NCBI GenBank assembly: GCA_937901485.1 | Contig: CALGTT010000183.1 | Span: 1-12,995 of the forward strand | DNA from: an uncultured Ruminococcus sp. | GTDB taxonomy: Bacteria; Bacillota; Clostridia; Oscillospirales; Ruminococcaceae | Length of the DNA stretch: 12,995 nucleotides | Direction of reading: 5' to 3' | In this document: one piece after another, positions 5,793-11,850 of the stretch | Layout of the letters: every line of letters begins with the position of its first letter | Position numbering within the stretch: the first letter of the stretch is position 1 | Notes under the pieces: model-generated | What the model saw: only the letters and a program-made list of their open reading frames with translations | Databases searched by the model: none | Told to the model about the DNA's origin: nothing | Translations under genes and position numbers: made by a program

Positions 5793-5810
5793 ATACAATG
5801 AAAATTGTAT
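5793..5810. promoter_or_regulatory. Inverted repeat in the eno/XRE divergent region
   Basis: ATACAAT (5793-5799) and ATTGTAT (5804-5810) are perfect 7-bp arms with a 4-base spacer. The site lies between divergent genes, about 80 bases before the eno start and about 60 bases before the XRE -10. This is the form and size of an XRE-family operator, but no binding is shown. The eno promoter itself is unclear; a TATACT on the minus strand at 5759-5764 lacks a good -35. Confidence 0.35.
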
Positions 5811-5847
5811 TTCGCACAATATTTATACATTTTTTAAAGTATTCTGC

Positions 5848-5876
5848 GTGAATTAAAACATCAAATATGTTATAAT
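5848..5876 (+). promoter_or_regulatory. Promoter of the XRE regulator (extended -10)
   Basis: A consensus TATAAT (5871-5876) is preceded by TG one base upstream (TGTTATAAT), an extended -10. The -35 position 17 bases away reads GTGAAT, which is weak. The start codon at 5910 is 33 bases downstream of the -10. Confidence 0.65.
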
Positions 5877-5909
5877 TTTTATGATACTACGGAAAGGAAG
5901 CTGATCGCT

Positions 5910-6242
5910 ATGAAATTTTATCAGAGGATCAGGGATTTGCGGGAGGACATGGATCTGACACAGAAGGAGCTTGTAGCACGGTTACAGATGCACAAGACGA
6001 CGTACACCAACTATGAACAGGGAAAGCACACTGTTCCATTGGATTTTGCTGTGGCATTGGCAGATTTTTATCGTGTGAGCATTGATTATATTGCAGGCAG
6101 GACGAACTGCAAGCAAATGGGAACGGACAGTCCATCCCCTGAGGAACAGAATATTCTGCGTCTTTACCGGAAGCTTTCCGAGAAAAACAAGGGTAAAGCA
6201 GAGCTGTTTTTAGAGCAGCTTGTCCGTCAGCAGTTCAAATAG
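5910..6242 (+). CDS. XRE-family helix-turn-helix regulator
   Basis: A 110-aa protein with an N-terminal XRE (HTH_3) domain at about residues 6-62: helix 1 RIRDLREDMDLTQKELVARL, recognition region MHKTTYTNYEQGKHTVPLDF, then ALADFYRVSIDYIAGRT, a very typical ending for this fold. The C-terminal 45 residues are charged helix (EEQNILRLYRKLSEKNKGKAELFLEQL), common in Clostridial regulators of this class and likely used for dimerisation. GGAAAGGAAG lies 9 bases before the ATG. It is divergent from eno and 121 bases upstream of a two-component operon that has its own promoter. No terminator is seen between them. A target is not known; the inverted repeat at 5793-5810 is one candidate operator. Confidence 0.9.
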   Translation: MKFYQRIRDLREDMDLTQKELVARLQMHKTTYTNYEQGKHTVPLDFAVALADFYRVSIDYIAGRTNCKQMGTDSPSPEEQNILRLYRKLSEKNKGKAELFLEQLVRQQFK

Positions 6243-6280
6243 TGCATTTTTTCAGAATATACAACCAATTTTGGCAGACC

Positions 6281-6300
6281 TTTCACGAAATCTTCACGAA
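6281..6300 (+). promoter_or_regulatory. Direct-repeat regulator box upstream of the two-component operon
   Basis: TTCACGAA occurs at 6282-6289 and again at 6293-6300, a period of exactly 11 bp, ending 4 bases before the -35. Direct repeats at one helical turn are the usual binding pattern of OmpR/PhoB-family regulators, so autoregulation by the downstream regulator is likely. The same stretch read as TTTCAC-N7-TCACGA resembles the site in both small-RNA promoters at 8507 and 8730. Confidence 0.6.
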
Positions 6301-6304
6301 ACTA

Positions 6305-6333
6305 TTGTATGATGAAGTAAAATCTGGTATAAT
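6305..6333 (+). promoter_or_regulatory. Promoter of the two-component operon
   Basis: TTGTAT (6305-6310), a 17-base spacer and consensus TATAAT (6328-6333) form a good sigma-A promoter. The predicted start is near 6340, giving a leader of about 24 bases before the ATG at 6364. Confidence 0.8.
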
Positions 6334-6363
6334 AAGAAAAAAAGATTGAAAGGATGTGCCAAC

Positions 6364-7044
6364 ATGAGCAAGCTGCTGATCGTAGATGATGAAGTGAACA
6401 TCCGCGCAGTTGTCAGAGAATATGCGGAATTTGAGGAATATGAGGTGGACGAAGCTGAAAACGGCATGATCGCCGTGGAGAAGTGCCGCCAGAACGACTA
6501 TGACATCATTATTATGGATGTCATGATGCCCAAGCTTGACGGCTATTCGGCAAGCAAGGAGATCCGCAAGCACAGGAACACCCCCATTATCATGCTTTCC
6601 GCACGCGGTGAGGAGTATGACAAGCTGTTTGGTTTTGAGATCGGCGTGGATGACTATGTGGTCAAGCCCTTCTCCCCCAAGGAGCTGATGGCGCGTGTCA
6701 AGGCGGTGCTCAAGCGCGGCAGGTCGGAATCACCGGCATCCCGCGACCGTCTGAAATTCGAGGGGCTGGAGATCGACCTTGCCGGCAGGGAGGTCTATGT
6801 CAACGGACAGAAGGCATCCATGACACCGAAGGAATACGACCTGCTGTTCTATCTCGTGCGCAACATCAACCTTGCGCTGACGCGTGACAAGCTGCTTGAA
6901 GCGGTCTGGGGCTATGATTTCTTCGGCGACGACCGCACGGTTGATACCCACATCAAGATGCTCCGCAACAGTCTCGGCGAGTACCGCAAGTTCATTGTAA
7001 CACTGCGCGGTATGGGCTACAAGTTTGAAGCCGATGTCAACTGA
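6364..7044 (+). CDS. OmpR/PhoB-family response regulator
   Basis: A 226-aa two-domain regulator. The receiver domain (1-115) has acidic residues D8 and D9, phosphoacceptor D52 in IIIMDVMMPKLDG, S79 and K101 in DDYVVKPFSP. The C-terminal winged helix (about 128-224) carries SMTPKEYDLLFYLVRN, the recognition-helix region DDRTVDTHIKMLRNSLG and the terminal hairpin TLRGMGYKFE. It is the normal length and all key residues are present, so it should be a phosphorylation-controlled DNA-binding protein. The start at 6364 is set by GAAAGGA with a 9-base spacer; an upstream in-frame TTG at 6346 precedes that site. It overlaps the kinase gene by 11 bases. A direct-repeat box upstream suggests autoregulation, and related boxes occur in the small-RNA promoters downstream. 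The signal is unknown; homology alone does not place it as PhoP, CiaR or LisR. Confidence 0.96.
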   Translation: MSKLLIVDDEVNIRAVVREYAEFEEYEVDEAENGMIAVEKCRQNDYDIIIMDVMMPKLDGYSASKEIRKHRNTPIIMLSARGEEYDKLFGFEIGVDDYVVKPFSPKELMARVKAVLKRGRSESPASRDRLKFEGLEIDLAGREVYVNGQKASMTPKEYDLLFYLVRNINLALTRDKLLEAVWGYDFFGDDRTVDTHIKMLRNSLGEYRKFIVTLRGMGYKFEADVN

Positions 7045-8461
7045 GCACGGCGGCAAAAAGAAGCTCATCAGCCTGCGTGCACGGCTGTGTCTGGCGTTCA
7101 TTCTCTTTACTGTCATTGTATTCTCGCTGCTCTGGTTCTTTGAGGTCGTGCTGCTGGAAAGCTTTTACTACACCTCCAAGATCCGCGATACGCAGAAGAT
7201 CGCCATTTCCCTGATAGATGCCTACGGTGAGGACAATTTTGAGCAGTATCTGACGAGTGCTTCCGTCAGCAACCAGATCTGTGTGGAGGTACTGGACGCG
7301 CGGCAGCGGCCGCTGTATGAATGTGATGTACTGAACGACAAATGTCTTTTGCACGGCCCGCACAATTATATGAATGCCCTGCTGATGAAGCTGCAGAATG
7401 ACGCGGACGGTGTGATCGGTATGAACGTTTACAACGAGCGCATCGGGCAGGAAACGCTGGTGCTTGGCTGTATTCTGCGTGACCGGAACGAAGTGCACGG
7501 CTATCTGTTTCTGAACACGCCGCTTGAACCGGTCGGTTCTGCCATCAGCATCATCAAGCGTCTGCTGATGCTCATCACAGTGCTTTTGCTGATCATCGGT
7601 GTGATCATTGCCTTTTATCTGTCGAGCTGGCTGTCTGTCCCGATCGTGCGTATCACACATTCCGCGCACCGGCTGGCGCACGGGGATTTCAACACGAAAT
7701 TCGAGGGCGGCAGTTATCTGGAGGCGGACGAGCTGGCGCGGACGCTGACCTATGCGGAGCAGCAGCTCTCGCGCGTGGACAGTATGCAGCGCGATCTGAT
7801 TGCGAACGTATCCCATGATCTGCGCACGCCGCTGACGATGCTCAAGGCATATGCAGAGATGATCCGTGATCTGTCCGGAGACAATCCGGTCAAGAGAAAC
7901 GCGCACTTGCAGGTCATCATAGAGGAAACCGATCGTCTGACGATGCTGGTCAATGACATTCTTGATCTGTCCAAGCTGGAAAACGGCAGTCTGAAGCCGG
8001 AGATGCAGACCTTTGACATCACAGCGCGGCTGGAGGACATCATTGCACGCTACAAGGGCGTATCGGAGAAGATGGGCTATCACATCCGGTTCACGCCGGA
8101 TGAACCGGTGCAGGTGACATGTGATCCGTCACAGATCGAGCGTGTGATCTGCAATCTCATCAACAACGCCATCAACTACACCGGTGAGGACAAGATGGTC
8201 TATGTCCGTCAGATCAACACACCGGAGGGGGTACGCGTGGAGGTACAGGACACGGGCAAGGGCATTGAGGAGGACAAGATCCAGCGCATTTTCGACAAAT
8301 ACTACCGAAGCGAGAATCACAAGCGCGAGGTTGTCGGCACGGGGCTGGGGCTTTCCATTGTCAAAGCCATCCTCAAAATGCACGAGTTCCACTACGGTGT
8401 GCACAGTAAGCTTGGAGAAGGTTCTGTATTCTGGTTCATCCTGCGCAGTCCGGATCTGTAA
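7034..8461 (+). CDS. HAMP-domain sensor histidine kinase
   Basis: A 475-aa membrane sensor kinase paired with the overlapping response regulator. The ATG at 7034 overlaps the regulator's end by 11 bases; an in-frame TTG at 7025 is a less likely start. Membrane segment 1 is at about 17-40 and segment 2 at about 174-198, enclosing an extracytoplasmic sensor region of about 130 residues with no recognised domain. HAMP follows at about 199-251 and the dimerisation/phosphoacceptor helix has VSHDLRTPLTML with H261. The ATPase domain shows the N box NLINNAINY (374-382), G1 DTGKG (406-410), F box around FDKYYR (420-425) and G2 GTGLGL (435-440). All are intact. There is no terminator between it and the first small RNA; readthrough would end at that RNA's terminator at 8670. 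Confidence 0.96.
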   Translation: MSTEHGGKKKLISLRARLCLAFILFTVIVFSLLWFFEVVLLESFYYTSKIRDTQKIAISLIDAYGEDNFEQYLTSASVSNQICVEVLDARQRPLYECDVLNDKCLLHGPHNYMNALLMKLQNDADGVIGMNVYNERIGQETLVLGCILRDRNEVHGYLFLNTPLEPVGSAISIIKRLLMLITVLLLIIGVIIAFYLSSWLSVPIVRITHSAHRLAHGDFNTKFEGGSYLEADELARTLTYAEQQLSRVDSMQRDLIANVSHDLRTPLTMLKAYAEMIRDLSGDNPVKRNAHLQVIIEETDRLTMLVNDILDLSKLENGSLKPEMQTFDITARLEDIIARYKGVSEKMGYHIRFTPDEPVQVTCDPSQIERVICNLINNAINYTGEDKMVYVRQINTPEGVRVEVQDTGKGIEEDKIQRIFDKYYRSENHKREVVGTGLGLSIVKAILKMHEFHYGVHSKLGEGSVFWFILRSPDL

Positions 8462-8506
8462 CAGAGAATGTGCGAAAAAGAAAAATTCACAATTTATTCA
8501 TTTTTC

Positions 8507-8539
8507 TTACATGAAATCATCACATAGATGTTGTATAAT
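8507..8539 (+). promoter_or_regulatory. Promoter and regulator box of small RNA 1
   Basis: TTACAT (8507-8512), 7 bases, TCACAT (8520-8525), 8 bases, then TATAAT (8534-8539). The -35 position at 17-base spacing reads ATGAAA, a poor match, which suits an activator-dependent promoter with the box covering -35. TTCACA (8486) and TTCATT (8497), 11 bp apart, may be further half-sites. Confidence 0.65.
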
Positions 8540-8545
8540 AACATT

Positions 8546-8673
8546 GTGGTAAGCAAGTAGAGCGCGAACCACCTAAAATTTGATTATAACGTTTTTACCC
8601 CAACGTTATAATAAATCCCCAATAATCCCTATATCATGGTAAGATCCCCTCACCCGAGTGAGGGGATTTTGCT
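8546..8673 (+). ncRNA. Small RNA 1 of a tandem pair
   Basis: The predicted start, 7 bases after the -10, coincides with the first G of a 5' hairpin (GTGGT 8546-8550 with ACCAC 8568-8572). A perfect 11-bp stem follows (8583-8593 with 8602-8612) with loop TTTACCCC, then an unpaired stretch with AATCCCC and AATCCCTATATCATGG, then a 10-bp terminator stem (8644-8653 with 8658-8667) and TTT. The transcript is about 125 nt. There is no ORF with a ribosome site. The segment 8621-8644 matches 8833-8856 of the second RNA in 22 of 24 positions. C-rich loops and UCCC motifs are typical of Gram-positive RNAs that pair with Shine-Dalgarno sequences. Function is inferred; the existence of a discrete transcription unit is well supported by promoter, terminator and duplication. 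Confidence 0.8.
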
Positions 8674-8729
8674 ATCCTGACGCAGAAAACGCATACTTTC
8701 ACAAAGTTATATAGGAAATTTCAAGCGGT

Positions 8730-8762
8730 TTACATCTATTTGTCACATTGGAGGGGTATACT
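8730..8762 (+). promoter_or_regulatory. Promoter and regulator box of small RNA 2
   Basis: TTACAT (8730-8735), 7 bases, TCACAT (8743-8748), 8 bases, then TATACT (8757-8762): the same layout, base for base in spacing, as the promoter at 8507-8539. An overlapping alternative is TTGTCA (8740-8745), 16 bases, TATAAT (8762-8767). The first is preferred because it puts the start at 8769, the first base of the 5' stem, as in small RNA 1. Confidence 0.65.
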
Positions 8763-8768
8763 ATAATT

Positions 8769-8884
8769 GTTCCGGAGAGAGGAACGATAGACAATGGTAA
8801 TTAACGTTCCCCAGCGTTAATTATATAATCCCTATAATCCCTATATCATGGCAAGAAGCCCTGCTCCCCAGCAGGGCTTTCTTG
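8769..8884 (+). ncRNA. Small RNA 2 of a tandem pair
   Basis: It has the same plan as small RNA 1. The 5' hairpin is GTTCC (8769-8773) with GGAAC (8781-8785). The middle stem is TAATTAACG (8798-8806) with CGTTAATTA (8815-8823), loop TTCCCCAG. The unpaired region has two AATCCC motifs and the conserved CCCTATATCATGG. The terminator is AAGCCCTGCT (8856-8865), loop CCCC, AGCAGGGCTT (8870-8879), then TCTT. It is about 115 nt. The stems differ in sequence from RNA 1 while pairing is kept, which is covariation between paralogues and argues for a real RNA structure. The unpaired segment is nearly identical, suggesting it is the functional part. Confidence 0.8.
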
Positions 8885-8895
8885 TGCGCGCGCGT

Positions 8896-8980
8896 GCGCG
8901 GAGCCCGCGCTGGCAGACGCGTTTGGGAGCGAACTTTTAGGGGAAGTTTCTGTTTCGCGAGAAAGGCTTCTGAACCGCAT
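8896..8980 (+). repeat. Dispersed GC-rich repeat, copy C
   Basis: 8896-8925 is the exact reverse complement of 3638-3667 and 8951-8979 matches the inverse of 3581-3610 with two differences. The middle (8926-8950) is unlike copy B but begins GGAGCGAA as in copy A. It lies 12 bases after the terminator of small RNA 2. A 9-bp hairpin follows at 8978-9005 (CATGACGCT/AGCGTCATG). The rest of 8885-9210 has no credible gene. Confidence 0.85.
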
Positions 8981-9112
8981 GACGCTTGCTGCGCAGAGCG
9001 TCATGGCTATTGGGAAAGAAGGGGGAATGTAAAAGGTGCGGCAATTGCGGGGGCGGAGCTGTGCTGATACTTTGCGCAGGCGGAATCATCGCGATTGATT
9101 GGGATTTATGGG

Positions 9113-9163
9113 GGATATACCGTGAAAATAGGGCTGGTATACAGATTGGAAAATTGTATATCC
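9113..9163. promoter_or_regulatory. Long-spaced inverted repeat upstream of the sugar transferase
   Basis: GGATATAC (9113-9120) and GTATATCC (9156-9163) are perfect inverted arms 35 bases apart, with a further GGTATAC between them. The pair lies about 50-100 bases upstream of the -35 at 9212. It could be a regulator site for the transferase or a hairpin at the end of an upstream transcript; there is no T-run to make it a terminator. Confidence 0.3.
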
Positions 9164-9211
9164 TGTATAATTTCTGTTAAGAGAATGTTTTACTTTTGTG
9201 ATTTCGGCATA

Positions 9212-9240
9212 TTGTATCTTATCGAAAAATGTTGTATAAT
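9212..9240 (+). promoter_or_regulatory. Promoter of the sugar transferase
   Basis: TTGTAT (9212-9217), a 17-base spacer and consensus TATAAT (9235-9240). The predicted start is near 9247, giving a leader of about 58 bases. Confidence 0.8.
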
Positions 9241-9304
9241 AAAGATAGTATGCAAAAACGAACCTAAACCAGGACTGAAAAACCACAGGAGCAGGGGGAA
9301 GAAT

Positions 9305-10003
9305 ATGTACGCACAACATGTGAAGCGAGTGGTAGATATTCTGTTTTGTATCATCGCGATCGTACTATTGCTTGTGCCAATGGCGGTGATCGGACTGATC
9401 ATCAAGGTGAAGGATCCGAAAGGAAAGATCATCTTCAAGCAGACGAGGATCGGCAGGAACGGTAAGAGATTCAAGATCCTGAAATTCCGCACCATGTGGT
9501 CGGATACACCGCGTCACCTTCCGAACCGCTGCATGACACAGCAGGATTATGACAATTATGTGATGCCCTTCGGCAAGTGGCTGCGCAACACCAGCCTTGA
9601 CGAGCTGCCGCAGATCATCAACATCCTCAAGGGAGATATGAGCTGGGTAGGTCCGCGCCCTGTCATTGAAAACGAGACAGTTCTTCTGAATGCGCGTCAC
9701 GAAGCCGGACTGGATTCTTTCCGTCCCGGTCTGACGGGCTGGGCGCAGATCAACGGCAGAAACAGCCTGACGGATCTGGAAAAGGCGAAATACGACGCGG
9801 AGTATGTGGAACGCATCTCGCTGCTGTTTGACCTTTCCTGTATGCTGCGGACGGTTCCGGTCCTCGTCAGCAAGAAGGGCTACATTGCCGGCAGTGAGCG
9901 GATCGACCGCATTGCGGATTTCATTGGTGTGGATGATTTTGTGGTAGAGGACGAGCTTGTGATTTCCGAGGAGAACGAATCGGACATTACAGAGATCAAA
10001 TAA
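9305..10003 (+). CDS. Undecaprenyl-phosphate sugar-1-phosphate transferase (bacterial sugar transferase family)
   Basis: A 232-aa monotopic phosphoglycosyl transferase of the PglC/WcaJ C-terminal domain type, which moves a sugar phosphate from a UDP-sugar to undecaprenyl phosphate as the first step of a surface polysaccharide or glycan. The N-terminal hydrophobic segment at about 8-33 (DILFCIIAIVLLLVPMAVIG) is the re-entrant membrane helix. Then come KFRTM (60-64), the catalytic Asp-Glu in NTSLDELPQ (D99, E100), SWVGPRP (113-119) and PGLTGWAQINGRN (141-153). All family motifs are present. The last 40 residues are acidic and variable. The start at 9305 is set by AGGGGG with a 6-base spacer; a longer in-frame extension upstream runs through the promoter. 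Unusually, the gene is alone: a terminator follows and no glycosyltransferases, flippase or polymerase are nearby. The sugar cannot be read from the sequence. Confidence 0.93.
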   Translation: MYAQHVKRVVDILFCIIAIVLLLVPMAVIGLIIKVKDPKGKIIFKQTRIGRNGKRFKILKFRTMWSDTPRHLPNRCMTQQDYDNYVMPFGKWLRNTSLDELPQIINILKGDMSWVGPRPVIENETVLLNARHEAGLDSFRPGLTGWAQINGRNSLTDLEKAKYDAEYVERISLLFDLSCMLRTVPVLVSKKGYIAGSERIDRIADFIGVDDFVVEDELVISEENESDITEIK

Positions 10004-10010
10004 GACGAAA

Positions 10011-10040
10011 AGCCGCCGGCTCATGCCGGCGGCTCTGTTT
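10011..10040. terminator. Bidirectional terminator between the transferase and the aminotransferase
   Basis: A perfect 10-bp GC-rich stem (10011-10020 with 10025-10034, AGCCGCCGGC/GCCGGCGGCT) has a TCAT loop. On the plus strand CTGTTTTT follows; on the minus strand TTTTCG follows. It sits between two converging stop codons. Confidence 0.9.
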
Positions 10041-11315
10041 TTATGCTTCAAGCAGTTTTTCCGCTGCTGCTATTTTTGCGCAGAGCACGAACAGATCCAT
10101 TGCCGTCTGAAGCTCTTTCACATCCGGATAGGTCGGTGCAATGCGGATGTTACGATCCTCCGGATCAATGCCGTAGGGGAAGGTCGCGCCTGCACCTGTG
10201 AGCACAACGCCTGCCTCCTTGCAAAGCTGTACAATGCGCTTTGCGCAGCCCTTCGGTGCGTCAAAGGACACGAAATAGCCGCCCTGCGGTGTCACCCAAT
10301 TGCCGATGCCGAGGGGCTTAAGCTCCTTGTCGAGGGTATTCAGCACGACCTCGAACTTGGGCTGGATGAGTGCGCGGTGCTTTTCCATGTGTGCGAGCAC
10401 GTTTTCGAACTTGCCGTCAAAATACTTCACATGGCGCATCTGGTTGATCTTGTCAAAGCTGATGGTGAACACGTTCAGAGCCTTGGAGAGGTCTGCAAGG
10501 TTTGCCTTGCTTGCCGCCATTACTGCCACGCCCGCGCCTGCAAAGGTCACCTTTGCAGTGGAAGCGAACAGGTAGACCATATCGGCATTGCCTGCCTTCT
10601 TTGCCTCCGCAAGGATCGGCAGAATGGTCTTGGGGTTATCGCACAGGTGATGGATGCAGTACGCGTTATCCCAGAACACGCGGAAATCCGGTGCAGCGGG
10701 CTTGAGCGCAGCCATACGGCGCACGACCTCATCACTGTAGCTGATGCCGGTCGGGTTTGCATACTGCGGTACGCACCAGATGCCCTTGACAGCATCATCC
10801 TCAGCGACGAGCTTTTCCACCAGATCCATATCGGGGCCGTCCTCGTTCATGGGGATGTTGATCATCTCCGCGCCGAAGAATTCGGTGATCTTGAAATGTC
10901 TGTCATAGCCCGGAACGGGGCAGAGGAACTTGACCTTTTCGAGCTTGCTCCACGGGGTATTGCCCATCAGACCGTGGGAATAGGCGTAGCTGATGCTCAG
11001 GTACATTGCCTGTAAGCTTGCGTTGCCGAAGATGAACATTTCGTCCTCCTCCACGCCGAGCATGGGTGCAAAGAGTTTCTTTGCCTCCGGAATGCCGTCG
11101 AGCAGACCGTAGTTGCGGTAATCGCCTGCCTCGCCCTGCATCTCGTCGCTGCTGATGGCATCGAGCAGACCTGCGCTCAGGTCGAGCTGTGCCGGTGCGG
11201 GCTTGCCGCGGGACATGTCGAGCTTGAGATCCTGTGCCTGATATGCAGCATAGGCTGCCTTGCATTCCTCATAAAAGGCATTGAGCTGTGCCTTGTCAAG
11301 TGCGGTCAGTTCCAT
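10041..11315 (-). CDS. PLP-dependent aminotransferase, aspartate aminotransferase class Ic-like
   Basis: A 424-aa fold-type I aminotransferase resembling the Firmicute/Actinobacterial family once called MocR-like and now grouped as aspartate aminotransferase class Ic. Expected reaction: transfer of the amino group between aspartate (or another amino acid) and 2-oxoglutarate, in the cytosol. Marks: LDMSRGKPAP (32-41), NYGLLDGIPEAKKLF (68-82), FGNASLQAM (96-104) in the cofactor loop, N187 in QYANPTG, D216 and Y219 in FWDNAYCIHH, K255 as Schiff-base lysine in STAKVTFAGAG, and R391 in NIRIAPTYP binding the substrate carboxylate. All are intact and the length is normal. The start has AAAGGAG with a 9-base spacer. 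It is a single gene with its own promoter and a shared terminator. The exact amino acid specificity is not certain. Confidence 0.92.
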   Translation of the reverse strand: MELTALDKAQLNAFYEECKAAYAAYQAQDLKLDMSRGKPAPAQLDLSAGLLDAISSDEMQGEAGDYRNYGLLDGIPEAKKLFAPMLGVEEDEMFIFGNASLQAMYLSISYAYSHGLMGNTPWSKLEKVKFLCPVPGYDRHFKITEFFGAEMINIPMNEDGPDMDLVEKLVAEDDAVKGIWCVPQYANPTGISYSDEVVRRMAALKPAAPDFRVFWDNAYCIHHLCDNPKTILPILAEAKKAGNADMVYLFASTAKVTFAGAGVAVMAASKANLADLSKALNVFTISFDKINQMRHVKYFDGKFENVLAHMEKHRALIQPKFEVVLNTLDKELKPLGIGNWVTPQGGYFVSFDAPKGCAKRIVQLCKEAGVVLTGAGATFPYGIDPEDRNIRIAPTYPDVKELQTAMDLFVLCAKIAAAEKLLEA

Positions 11316-11358
11316 TGTAATCTTCTCCTTTGCGATTGTTCGTATTTCCGATGCTTAT

Positions 11359-11387
11359 ATTATACCCGAACTGCGCCGTTTTTGCAA
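11359..11387 (-). promoter_or_regulatory. Promoter of the aminotransferase
   Basis: On the minus strand TTGCAA (11382-11387), a 17-base spacer and consensus TATAAT (11359-11364). The predicted start is about 35 bases before the ATG at 11315. The stretch 11388-11608 shows no gene and no clear structure. Confidence 0.8.
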
Positions 11388-11608
11388 GTATTTCCATAAA
11401 ATTGCTGTTGCAGTTTGTAGAATTATACGGAAATCCACGCCGTTTTTCGTGTCCGGATGTGGATTTTGACGTGAAAAATGTCCGCTGACAGAATTCAGGT
11501 GTTTTCGGTGCATGTACAGATCGGTGCTGACGGAGGGGAAAGCGGCGCAGAAAAAAACAGCTTTGAAATATTATTTTACAAAACGGTAAAAAAAATGCGG
11601 ATTCCCCC

Positions 11609-11637
11609 TTGACAAAACGTGCAAAAAAGTTTACAAT
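11609..11637 (+). promoter_or_regulatory. Strong promoter of the structured RNA upstream of rny
   Basis: TTGACA (11609-11614), a 17-base spacer and TACAAT (11632-11637). The predicted start is near 11644, with the closing helix of the structured RNA beginning a few bases later. No ribosome site follows within the expected range. Confidence 0.9.
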
Positions 11638-11643
11638 TATAAT

Positions 11644-11850
11644 AATGTTGTATGATAAATCAGAACCCATCGGCATGGCAGGCGGTCTGCGGTGCGGGAT
11701 GTGTTCTTGGTAAACGCCCGGCAAGCGTGAACGTCGAACCGGAGTTTGCATTCAGCGGCGGAGGTCTTGTCCGCTTCTGGATCACGCAGCAGTAATTGCG
11801 GCTTAGAGCTGCCGGCGGCAGTTCGTTACTTTATATCATTTACTTTTTTT
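11644..11850 (+). ncRNA. Structured noncoding RNA, about 205 nt, upstream of rny
   Basis: Several nested helices can be seen. A closing helix pairs ATGATA (11652-11657) with TATCAT (11834-11839), about 180 nt apart, directly before a T7 run (11844-11850) that could end the transcript. A long 5' hairpin runs from AGAAC (11662-11666) to GTTCT (11703-11707) with successive short helices CATC/GATG, GCAT/GTGC and GCAG/CTGC. A second domain pairs AAAC and CCGG near 11712-11721 with CCGG and GTTT near 11739-11747. Further helices are GCGGA/TCCGC near 11757-11774 and GAGCTGCC/GGCAGTTC near 11806-11824. Size and position suggest a stand-alone RNA rather than only a leader. It recalls the raiA-motif RNA of Clostridia, but this is from memory; 6S RNA is another possibility. 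It overlaps a 47-codon ORF without a ribosome site. Confidence 0.65.

Noticed and set aside
5713..5817. A 35-residue N-terminal extension of enolase
   Set aside because: The enolase N-terminus is highly conserved from MKII onward and has an ideal ribosome site; the extension has no counterpart in the family.
7037..8083. A 348-codon minus-strand ORF opposite the histidine kinase
   Set aside because: It is antisense to a complete and well-marked kinase, is rich in Gln, His and Arg, and has no domain signal.
8882..9180. Short plus-strand ORFs of 61 and 64 codons after small RNA 2
   Set aside because: They span the dispersed repeat and a hairpin, are rich in Arg and Gly, and have no ribosome site.
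9095..9304. A 70-residue N-terminal extension of the sugar transferase
   Set aside because: It crosses the inverted repeat and the sigma-A promoter at 9212-9240; the start at 9305 has a good ribosome site and matches the family's N-terminus.
11652..11795. A 47-codon ORF inside the structured RNA (MINQNPSAWQ... ending FWITQQ)
   Set aside because: Its ATG is about 8 bases from the predicted transcription start with no ribosome site, and the sequence is accounted for by nested helices. A leaderless small protein cannot be fully excluded.
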